Virus record (IMG/VR): IMGVR_UViG_3300006990_000098
Location: 1-32,791 of that record
Length of the DNA stretch: 32,791 bases
Direction: 5' to 3' (one strand)
DNA from: a virus
This document shows, piece by piece, positions 20,701-25,408 of this stretch. The position numbers and the translations under genes are program-made. Below the pieces are notes generated by a model. It ran no database searches and was not told the DNA's origin. It saw only the letters and a list, made by a program, of their open reading frames with translations. How positions within the stretch are numbered: the stretch's first letter is position 1; every line of letters starts with the position of its first letter.

Positions 20701-21764
20701 TCAATAAATTGATTGAACGTTTTATATCGATAAGTAATAACTTCATCATCAATTTGGATAATTCCATTTAACTGAGGAAATCCAATTGTACTATCAACAG
20801 TAATTACAGAATCTGTAGACGACAAAACTCCCCTAAGAAGAGTTTCCCTTGGAATTTGAAAAAACTGCTGATTAAGAACGTTTAATCTACACTCATAAAC
20901 ATTTTTATTAGCAGAAGCATAATTTGAAATATTATTAATTAAAATTTCGTCAATTACAGCACTACTTGTCAATACTCCACTAGCATCACTTTGATTTAAT
21001 CGATTTCCGATAAGATCATATGGATTTCCTTCAATTGCCTCTACTTTGATAATGTCATCAACAGTAAAATCTGAATAAGAAGATTTGATTACATAATCCT
21101 TTGGATATTTTACTGTAACCTCTTCATCAAATAAAGCTCTGAATAAAAATTCAATGGAAACATCAGTTCCCTTGTAATTATAGAAATCTTTAATATTTCT
21201 AAGTAAGGTATCTTTGTCGATACTAGAAGAAATATTCTCGAATGGGAACCCAGCAAGATATTGATGTTCGTAATTTCTTAAGATAAGAAATAGAACAAGA
21301 TTTGATAAATTTGTTACAGTATCGTCTGATTGATGAGATGCTGCTACAGTGCTCTCTACGGTCGTAGCAGTGCTATCAAACTTAGTTGTTGCCGAGTATC
21401 CCCTTTTACAATTTAGGAGCGTTCTAGACGATAAATTGACGGTCTCATAGAGAATAATCTCATCACCTATACTAACTAGACCATTCTCAGAAGGAAGTCC
21501 ATCAAGACTGTCTAAAACAATGCTTTCGTCAGTAGCAGAAATTGCTTGCTGTAATTTATAAGTTGTAACAAGATTATATTTTCTTAAATTATCAATATTT
21601 TTATAATCAAGGAAATTATGGGTGATATCAAGTAGACCACCGGATAATTCTAATGATTTATAGTATTCCTCAAAGAATTTTACAAATGTGGGAAATTCAT
21701 TGACAACAAACTCTGGTAGTTGCTGATCTACTAAGTCTGAGATAGTTAACTTGTTAAAATTCAT
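11787..21764 (-). CDS. Giant virion protein at the gp7 position, with YHYH domain and tandem repeats
   Basis: This 3325-aa protein lies between gp6 and gp8, exactly where T4 encodes gp7 (1032 aa), so it is probably the wedge protein occupying that site. I see no clear sequence match to T4 gp7. The N-terminus (PEFVVNEFPTFVKFFEEYYK) is a type common in large phage structural proteins. A YHYH-like domain lies near residues 740-880 (LGWAYDGNPIYGPYGY). Residues about 1900-2000 hold two QYPDF...RLIQQNR units. Residues about 2030-2730 hold three CKRDxGxxID...GGN...NQL units, and between the second and third come three FTC-x-MD/FD...SYP units. Glycine/tyrosine repeats (NGGSGYTEAPE type) occur throughout. 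One base separates it from the gp6 stop, so expression is coupled to gp6. Confidence 0.82.
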   Translation of the reverse strand: MNFNKLTISDLVDQQLPEFVVNEFPTFVKFFEEYYKSLELSGGLLDITHNFLDYKNIDNLRKYNLVTTYKLQQAISATDESIVLDSLDGLPSENGLVSIGDEIILYETVNLSSRTLLNCKRGYSATTKFDSTATTVESTVAASHQSDDTVTNLSNLVLFLILRNYEHQYLAGFPFENISSSIDKDTLLRNIKDFYNYKGTDVSIEFLFRALFDEEVTVKYPKDYVIKSSYSDFTVDDIIKVEAIEGNPYDLIGNRLNQSDASGVLTSSAVIDEILINNISNYASANKNVYECRLNVLNQQFFQIPRETLLRGVLSSTDSVITVDSTIGFPQLNGIIQIDDEVITYRYKTFNQFIDCGRGTYNTVAVNHADLSDVKTTEFLFGYSDGIELDSNKVTMRLLGVSSSVIINDGAAYFEEAEKVELSLDGDIDSRQQFTTWIKNETGTLSSSSDVQINNNVSTITTEISNIYKDENYAYIVSSGLPVHPIGDFIGAGFNVNNQNLLKTIPLSTEKNTQTQFTGNKAVGLFINGVEAFSSQDYEDVSFGNIESVEIIQKGFGFETDIQPVFRVANSSGTGATFNADIIDGKVFSVSVVNGGNGYIENQSLEVTYGFDATATIANDLDIINGSIKTITVTNPGQDYVATPNVEIIDSTGKGSGAFAIAEVTNNQLTGVIVLNGGVDYSDKDTITVRIVSKGSGVVANAIVKKWSFDRVFKTKNSIDVNGNWAPAQTIKSDTGNGYLYPSRNIAYNLQYAYPSNPKLLRHSLSDNVQGVNANYDEVTSGFVHSPILGWAYDGNPIYGPYGYLTPTVPANGISRQTSSYVLKTTAEVTRPNVVKYPLGSFVNDYEFIQGSGSLDINNGRFCITPEYPDGRYCYFLTVDSFGSGVYPYILGKTYHSVPAENNFNIEFNQQNENNLPKEARRIRSSATPSKGFDAILSVSNVERGTIDDFVVYESENVFKVLDALYIDNDDTEGSRAFGRVASVKGENVTTFSYEVTSGSTIPSTNGIPDAPWPAVISAPQYTDTKYDVTVETSEPHLLSDNDVVTLALDRDAISLTKTFDVRVSNYQTVNYIPPVIESLLVVDVAFNQTTINVDNSDDYRENDYLKVNDEILKIVSIDYNSDQITVERTQFGTPLRLHAATNKVELFIPDDQPDYRLTVGSAITSSGVSGTIYNIDKANSLIEVRVGSGTLTNSSVLLDTSSPTGRTINVSSVSDTEIYWEFDPTGTNTHYVRDLEFKLMRGTEYIFDLSDGSIFGNSIIFSEDSANINTLTGVTSVGTPGTSGASVTITKDALLNLDVSRVYYYEQNGQILNNKTFLSVTTFPDGVKTIKVVDDNKFKFVIDEQPEQSTYTNLISYTTTSQTSIGAINTVAVVDGGEGYKKLPNIFGVTHTELDAAKLAYSITGGSFNDTFSVVNPGNRYSNNTKIIVNTLTGSGAVLTPTIVGGKIISVKVDVAGNGYDENDTISVIDTGAKIFPVSNSIGRIKTIRFNNSGSQFNPDRTFSKSLVFKQKIIITGITGGVYKLSENITSSGGLSAKIDKIRQIGVDIFLLDLKINSGIPKVGDTITGSILQVTSTIYSVTNPDIIGTISGFISKVGFFDSDLGKISASSQKITDSYYYQDFSYVIRSTKSLSDYKKYVDETTHPLGFKLFGEVSVENDVDFADTVTGNAFSIGLADDPTANEVIITLPNVNVESDIVFKKYEISTLNTANIKAYRGIGAARLNFLDNQIEAVQIADLSADLDASTQTYTLTTQDGNFPLDTSNTSILLSLNDVFQEPFQTSTVTGISYSGGIATVTTAADHNLATTSVGQTYPNQKYIHISGVTNTGNLNFNDQFEVYDVPSTTEIRVLFNNPNGFLTNNDPAVCADVKSTIDNLVTILTYYLNNPSDALPTNNTGVWLDEESSTVVSANRHRDGANLIDVNRFEIIDRSNAEISLQYPDFYYPNDTQTSGYSRQKDSYRLIQQNRKELIDRGAAEIAVQYPDFVYPGDPATASDYRFKDAYRLIQQNRTEIIDNAYAVVAANPPVPAPADLENKCKRDIGLFIDYTSIDLVNGGNEYARKFALQYFDDAGNPLTNGLLNEEVASVAAFTAAKDNMILAFTNQLTITDTTITVDPAGAPLCANVTSAITVLAGIVNDAITAGSITGLPAETIGSDTTGEAKCKRDLGMFIDAVSLDVHTGGNVYAIKFLKKYFNAQGTSFIANGLSGEILESNTAFNKVRDLMKQAIVNQLLVKDLTITAGNASYWGDAVGTPTNVTYDANTGISVITIANHGLSNGEDVKIRDNGLTFTCEMDGNVKEKSYPRLLDGNSNTAMPVSNVTTDTFEINVGTSPIVNFNVSDATYTPSTGDVEINIGAHTLRAGTSIKLADEALTFTCDFDNNQTQHSYPKTAILSETITDAFYDPTLGILTVTVKNHGWENGDLIKFDNNSLVFTCGMDGNATNHSYPRAGIDPYADKWIPIYAVTGNTFKVAVGVSSNTSTHTFISATEDGLKKKKDKTYDTAVNIVTVTADTITINVGSSTDTSAHTFISAVPNAVISGGDYPHTFVRAVTDAIVKTQVSSPVSNNSDGACADIKSNIDTLVEIVTVYLTQGSLNFPNALPAQSVRVPSAGEAKCKRDLGLIIDAVIGDMRTGGNSNIRSSTQKYLDGSALLSNGLAGELNESITAFEKARDMMKLAIANQLYIQDLTILPDFLTTSGTIEASSLTNSVFTEGQFEYSNSILKLYETVREGTVFHSTFFKFVSAGDDARYSYKVKNILFDGVSTDYPLYKINGSNVTTEADENLLVFIDGVLQLYGESYTIDRSVNPNIIKFTSVIEKDRHFFSYTFSKYKVLNNFADKFNSSAKSFEFAFGEDNILPPDDHQMLVMLDGVPQVEGSSYTIVDNVITFTEAPTTGKKCFVLYFYGKVFEKTISIWNGEVFENLEYIGDNSPEGCQYLTKVANTGDIIKPGDKIRIDGESVKEIIKIEKRALKNTDNLVYTALVYTDNSYIRGKNAVANAVIDPSATTVSGGNPVAIEGTIGVEFGMGIPTVFAPGPITSINITNPGLEYDVAPIILFKTECDNPGTGAEAIAQITNGKVTNVIITNGGSGYTEAPELIFAKKYEIIRPHTPLFMRNDTVVDISLANALLPGFNVVNESGLEDIIPLVSTQLTTSRTNVIQVERKTNRDTSRPGLSYVLETFDNNKFSYEPQELNDPLASYLGTGVTIEMINRYAPALTVGDFTTHRGATQGATEPAIINIGPEAYVAYGLTLNGNINDTVTTITVTGDVSNFPPAGYLEFGDEIVEYTSISGQDFTVVRGVKGTTATSHTDTDYLRLAWRG
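12940..16150 (-). repeat. Protein-level tandem repeat zone inside the gp7-position gene
   Basis: Approximate bounds. On the minus strand the encoded protein carries CKRD...ID...GGN...NQL units near 15650-15430, 15280-15045 and 13915-13690. FTC...SYP units lie near 14885-14840, 14640-14585 and 14465-14405, and QYPDF...IQQNR units near 15950-15840 and 15820-15720. The copies differ in DNA sequence, so these are old duplications maintained as protein modules and not recent DNA repeats. Similar modules recur in other cyanophage giant proteins. Confidence 0.7.
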
Positions 21765-21765
21765 T

Positions 21766-23616
21766 TTATGCTGTTTCTTGGAATACCTGGAGAATGCTAT
21801 CTTCTATTGAGAGATTTAAGTATACTTCTCTCACTGCACTCACATCATCATTAAAGGGAATGGCGCTAATAAAGATTTCATTATCTTCATTGCTGCCACT
21901 AACAAATTGAATTGAATTTATATTCACTTTGCCATTAATAAAATCAACAGTTCCTGCATTTTCAACTAGAATTTTTTTAGATGCAGTAGCAGAATCAATA
22001 GTATATATTCTAATTGCACCATCCTCAGTATTTTCCATGAATGAATCATCATTTGGATAATTTACAGTTCTAAATTTGGAACTTGTGATAGTGGTTTTTC
22101 CAGCACATGATGTTTGGAATTGATTTACATAGCATAACAAGTATTGAGCTGTAGTATTAAGTGCTGGTACTAATTTTTTCCTCAATACAAAATCAGTAAC
22201 ATTACCTGTAATTGAACTTTCGGAAGCATCAACAACTGTAGTTACTTTACTTTTTCTAATCACTCCACCAAATTTACTAATATTATTAGTATCTCTATAT
22301 TCAGTTAAATTTTGAATTACAACGTTTCTAATTTGCTCGGATGTTAAATTAGTTTCAGTTTGCCTATAATAAATTTTAGTGTTTAAAACTACATCAACAA
22401 TCGATGGATCAACAATAATTGGAGTAACAGAAGCAACTGTATACTTCTTAAGTTTAGTAATAATATCTCTTTTAGTAGAATTACTTAAAATATCGCTAAA
22501 TTTTGGTTTGATGGCAATTTTTACACGACCATACTCAGGTGGTTCTTCACTTTCGCCACCATATACAATAATATCAGCAATTGCTGAGTAAAGTCTTTGA
22601 GTAATTACCTTATAATCTTCTAATGTCACTGCTCTATTCTGTGAAGAATAGAATGCAGGAGCATTTTTTTTAATTACTTCATTATCTTCAATATCATCAC
22701 CACCTTCAGAACCAACTACAACTGTTGTTGTAATACCCGTCAAAACTCGATTCAAATTTTCGTCATAAATTTCACCAGAGAAAACAAAATTCTTTAATTT
22801 GTTTGCTGTTTTACCAGATGATGCAATATATGTAACTTCGATAATCTGTCCGTCAGTAACTTTCTTACCCAGTACATCATCACCAAAAATTAATTCATAT
22901 CTTGCATCATCAGTCTCCTGAACGAAGAATACTTTATCGACTGCAGTCACATCAAGGATATTTTCAACTTTTGTGAAAATTTCAGTTTTTGACGCCGCAG
23001 CATTTTCTCTTACTACTACTTTAATGGTTTCAGTGTCTACATTAGCAGTAGGAATGATAAATTTTTGATTGGGAATTGTATTATCTACGACATAACTAAA
23101 ATTTAAGTAAATTCCTTCGGTTACTTGCAATTGATCCGATGAAACATTTGAAATATATCCAATATTATTCGTTACCGGAGATACAACATCTTCTAAAATA
23201 GAAAATTGGTATGTTTCGTTTCTATTTTCTGGATTTGATGAAATAAAACAGTTACCTTTCTTGAGAGTAAGGAATGATGGCACTAATCTTTGGTCAACTG
23301 CAGCAACACTACTAAAATCAACTTTTAATTTAAGAAATGCTGTTGCTGACGTTGTTGACTTTGGACTATATCCAAGTTGTTTGGCAACTTTTACGATATT
23401 GTCTCTTAAAGAGGCAGATGCCAAAAAACTCTCATTAACTGCCATCGTAGTATTGAAGGCAGTATAATAAGTGTTGTATGCTAAGAGGTCAACAATAGAA
23501 GATAGTGTTGATCCTTCAAAGTCGTAATCTGTGAAATCAGTATTTCGCCTCAGGTAATCAACTAAGGCAGATTTGATATCAGCGTAATCTAGGGAACTAA
23601 CTTGTGCGAATGCCAT
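21766..23616 (-). CDS. 6: Baseplate wedge protein gp6
   Basis: This 616-aa protein is close to T4 gp6 (660 aa). Residues 1-85 carry the clear family pattern: DYADIKSALVDYLRRNTDF, then DYDFEGSTLSSIVDLLAYNT, then NESFLASASLRDNIVKVAKQ and LGYSPKS. The middle (residues about 330-400) has the baseplate-J-like segment APAFYSSQNRAVTLEDYKVI. In T4, gp6 dimers form the continuous inner ring of the baseplate with gp25 and gp53, and control sheath contraction. The start lies 3 bases after the gp25 stop, and the stop is 1 base before the next ATG, so gp25, gp6 and the gp7-position gene form a tight translation block. Confidence 0.95.
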   Translation of the reverse strand: MAFAQVSSLDYADIKSALVDYLRRNTDFTDYDFEGSTLSSIVDLLAYNTYYTAFNTTMAVNESFLASASLRDNIVKVAKQLGYSPKSTTSATAFLKLKVDFSSVAAVDQRLVPSFLTLKKGNCFISSNPENRNETYQFSILEDVVSPVTNNIGYISNVSSDQLQVTEGIYLNFSYVVDNTIPNQKFIIPTANVDTETIKVVVRENAAASKTEIFTKVENILDVTAVDKVFFVQETDDARYELIFGDDVLGKKVTDGQIIEVTYIASSGKTANKLKNFVFSGEIYDENLNRVLTGITTTVVVGSEGGDDIEDNEVIKKNAPAFYSSQNRAVTLEDYKVITQRLYSAIADIIVYGGESEEPPEYGRVKIAIKPKFSDILSNSTKRDIITKLKKYTVASVTPIIVDPSIVDVVLNTKIYYRQTETNLTSEQIRNVVIQNLTEYRDTNNISKFGGVIRKSKVTTVVDASESSITGNVTDFVLRKKLVPALNTTAQYLLCYVNQFQTSCAGKTTITSSKFRTVNYPNDDSFMENTEDGAIRIYTIDSATASKKILVENAGTVDFINGKVNINSIQFVSGSNEDNEIFISAIPFNDDVSAVREVYLNLSIEDSILQVFQETA

Positions 23617-23619
23617 TGA

Positions 23620-24024
23620 TTATATCTTTGATGATGACGTTAATGTTAATGAAGTAGTAAAGATTTGAGGATCTGTATCAGGAATACTATAAATTATTTG
23701 AATATCATACTCATATTGATCTTCATTCAAATCCAAAACTACCTCAATAAGGTTAATTCTTGGTTCATATAATGTAATCAGATTTTCTATTTCAGTTTTT
23801 ATTGATCCAGCAGTAACAAAATCAAACGGATCAAATAACAATTCAGGAATTCCACTACCAAAACTAGCATTAAAAAACTTTTCACCCTTCCTGTACGAAA
23901 AAAGATTAAGGAGTGACCTCTTAATCGCATTTTCATCCTTCAAAAGGTTTAAATCCTTCCGTAATGGGTTGGTTTTAAATGTGAAACTCAAGTCCTTATA
24001 GGATCTTGATGCTTTTAATGCCAT
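23620..24024 (-). CDS. 25: Baseplate wedge protein gp25
   Basis: This 134-aa protein matches T4 gp25 (132 aa) in size. It shows the family layout: DLSFTFKTNPLRKDLNLLKD, then the helix AIKRSLLNLFSYRKGEKFF, then FGSGIPELLFDPFD and IENLITLYEPRINLIEV. This is the gp25/lysozyme-like fold family that occurs in contractile tails and type VI secretion. It bridges gp6 and the first sheath ring and triggers sheath contraction. It is the first gene of the long late baseplate block and sits directly behind a perfect TATAAATA promoter. Confidence 0.95.
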   Translation of the reverse strand: MALKASRSYKDLSFTFKTNPLRKDLNLLKDENAIKRSLLNLFSYRKGEKFFNASFGSGIPELLFDPFDFVTAGSIKTEIENLITLYEPRINLIEVVLDLNEDQYEYDIQIIYSIPDTDPQIFTTSLTLTSSSKI

Positions 24025-24033
24025 TTGAGACAG

Positions 24034-24071
24034 AATGTTTCAATTATTTATAGTGGTTTATCTGAAACGTT
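24034..24071 (-). other. Dyad flanking the gp25 late promoter
   Basis: Arms AATGTTTCA (24034-24042) and TGAAACGTT (24063-24071) match as an inverted repeat at eight of nine positions, and the odd pair can be G-U in RNA. The late promoter box (24045-24052) lies between them, and the distal arm is 7 bases beyond the stop of the oxygenase gene. It could be a processing or termination hairpin for the upstream cassette, or a protein site around the promoter. Neither is proven. Confidence 0.35.
24045..24052 (-). promoter_or_regulatory. T4-type late promoter for gp25-gp6 block
   Basis: A perfect TATAAATA on the minus strand, about 20 bases before the gp25 ATG and in the only real gap (54 bases) between the oxygenase cassette and the baseplate block. 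It would supply late transcripts of gp25, gp6 and the gp7-position gene. Confidence 0.75.
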
Positions 24072-24078
24072 ATAATCA

Positions 24079-24678
24079 TTACATCTTTATCCTCAAATTA
24101 AAGGCTATGGACATTCTTTCTTCATCAGTATCATTAGGCATTACCTTATGAAATGTGTTTGGTGGAAATAAAATTATTGTACCTGCAATAGGTTTAATAA
24201 AAAGATTTCCATCAAATGCATATTTTTCTTTCATAATTGATTTGCATTTTTCATGCCACAAATAATGATCATATTGATGAGGATTCATAAAAGATAATGG
24301 TCCCGAATTTTCTGTAGTCTTTAACCATAAGCATCCAGCAACATCAGCAGATGGATGAATATGCCATTCATTTCCATTATCATCACGATTACAATTAAAC
24401 CAACAACTGAGAAGTTCTAATTTAGTATTATACGTGAATAATTTACCTAAAGCTATATGTGATTGATCTAATAAAAATTGAGAATATGGGATAAAGTCCT
24501 CTCTATCCTTAAGTGTTGACACTGATTGCCAACCGCCTTTATTTGATTTCAGAACACCCGGACTAGATGCCATTTCCGAGTATGCATAATTTAAAAATGA
24601 CTCTTCTATTCGCCCAAAAGCAGGATTAGTATCATTTTTGACAATAAGAGTAGGAAAAATGGGGATAATTTCAGTCAT
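24079..24678 (-). CDS. 2-oxoglutarate-Fe(II) oxygenase family protein
   Basis: This 199-aa protein resembles the putative 2OG-Fe(II) oxygenase family (TIGR02466 / PF13759) common in cyanophages. Seen in the sequence: N-terminal IIPIFPTLIVK, WHIHPSADVAGCLWL with candidate iron ligands H106, H108 and D112, then the distal histidine in ILFPPNTFHKVMPN (H177), and R188 in ERMSIAFNL, which would bind 2-oxoglutarate. The double-stranded beta-helix enzymes of this type hydroxylate proteins or small molecules; the substrate is unknown. It starts with an ATGA overlap on the 149-aa gene and is the last gene of a four-gene cassette with its own sigma70 promoter. Being placed before the gp25 promoter, it may act on a virion protein or on host metabolism; both are guesses. 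Confidence 0.85.
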   Translation of the reverse strand: MTEIIPIFPTLIVKNDTNPAFGRIEESFLNYAYSEMASSPGVLKSNKGGWQSVSTLKDREDFIPYSQFLLDQSHIALGKLFTYNTKLELLSCWFNCNRDDNGNEWHIHPSADVAGCLWLKTTENSGPLSFMNPHQYDHYLWHEKCKSIMKEKYAFDGNLFIKPIAGTIILFPPNTFHKVMPNDTDEERMSIAFNLRIKM

Positions 24679-25124
24679 TTTACTATCTCGTAATCATCTC
24701 CAAGAATTTCTTCTAACATTTTGTCACTCCAATGATGGTAATATCCATTTTTTACTAAAATTTCACGACTTTGACGTAGTTTTTGTTTACTTTGACACAA
24801 TAGCAAGTTATATTTTGCATTATTTGTCTGAATACCATTGATGAAGGTATGAGAATAAGCGCAATCCTCCAAAAAAATGTATTCAGGGTAGATGGTATTG
24901 TAAATTTCACACCACATTTGAATAGCATTGACATCCAAATAGTCTTCAACAACAAAAATGACGACATCATACCCAGTTAAAGGCATGATATCGTCAATAG
25001 GCACTTCAATAATCTTGTAAGTTGCTGTTGAAGAGAAAGGGCAGACTGCAAAATTGTTTAGTTCTGGTCTGAACTCAGAAATTTTACCAATCCACTCTTT
25101 AATATGCTCTTCAATTTCACTCAT
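24675..25124 (-). CDS. Conserved-looking hypothetical protein (149 aa)
   Basis: I do not recognise a family with certainty. The protein is 149 aa, soluble, acidic at both ends, and has alternating hydrophobic strands and helices (YDVVIFVVEDYLDVNAIQMW) that suggest an alpha/beta fold. Cysteines occur at FAVCPFS, MWCEIY, EDCAYSH and LLLCQS, and the C-terminus reads WSDKMLEEILGDDYEIV. It overlaps the 32-aa gene by 8 bases and the oxygenase by 4 bases (ATGA), so it is translated together with the oxygenase and may work with it, for example as a partner or substrate-binding subunit. That link is inference. Confidence 0.75.
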   Translation of the reverse strand: MSEIEEHIKEWIGKISEFRPELNNFAVCPFSSTATYKIIEVPIDDIMPLTGYDVVIFVVEDYLDVNAIQMWCEIYNTIYPEYIFLEDCAYSHTFINGIQTNNAKYNLLLCQSKQKLRQSREILVKNGYYHHWSDKMLEEILGDDYEIVK

Positions 25125-25215
25125 CAGACTTTTCTTTATCTGGGTGATCTTGCTCAGAAGGTTTTTTGCCTACAACATAACCATAAGACTTTGGTGCTGG
25201 TGTTTCTTCGCTCAT
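25117..25215 (-). CDS. Very small protein (32 aa), cassette member
   Basis: ATG at 25215 and TGA at 25119-25117 encode MSEETPAPKSYGYVVGKKPS plus an acidic, lysine-rich tail. It starts 4 bases inside the end of the 47-aa gene (ATGA overlap) and ends 8 bases inside the 149-aa gene. Good Shine-Dalgarno-like purines (GAGG at about -10 and AAGGAAG just before the ATG) precede it. Both ends being locked into neighbours by overlaps is the main reason to believe it is translated. No domain is visible; Pro/Lys/Glu content suggests disorder. Confidence 0.65.
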   Translation of the reverse strand: MSEETPAPKSYGYVVGKKPSEQDHPDKEKSDE

Positions 25216-25355
25216 CTTCCTTGTCCTCGATAACGTTTACGCTTTCCATTACTGGAGGTTGCACTATATTTAGTATGTTTACCAGTTCCCTGACGTGTTC
25301 TTTTTGGTTTTGACTCAATATTTTCGTTTGAACTAAAGCTTGGTCTACTTGCCAT
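25212..25355 (-). CDS. Small highly basic protein (47 aa), first gene of the cassette
   Basis: ATG at 25355 and TGA at 25214-25212. The protein has 13 Lys/Arg against 2 Glu. Its C-terminal two thirds read RTRQGTGKHTKYSAT and then NGKRKRYRGQGR, a pattern I associate with a small conserved cyanophage protein of unknown role. The charge suggests binding to nucleic acid or ribosomes, which is inference. It is the first gene after the sigma70 promoter at 25380-25408 (ATG about 18 bases beyond the expected start site) and overlaps the 32-aa gene by ATGA. Confidence 0.75.
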   Translation of the reverse strand: MASRPSFSSNENIESKPKRTRQGTGKHTKYSATSSNGKRKRYRGQGR

Positions 25356-25379
25356 TACTGAATTATTGACTACTCAAAT

Positions 25380-25408
25380 AGTATACCAACATAAACGAAA
25401 TCTGTCAA
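25380..25408 (-). promoter_or_regulatory. Strong sigma70-type promoter overlapping a stop codon
   Basis: The minus strand reads TTGACA (25408-25403), a 17-base spacer, and TATACT (25385-25380). That is 11 of 12 consensus bases with optimal spacing. The TGA that stops the 1344-aa gene (25407-25405) is part of the -35 box. Transcription would start near 25373 and lead into the 47-aa gene. It resembles the promoter at 94-122 in layout, and both begin TTGACAGA. Confidence 0.8.

Noticed and set aside
24675-25124. Assignment of the 149-aa protein to a CPF-containing family such as DUF1415
   Set aside because: Only a short CPF word is shared; the rest does not fit.
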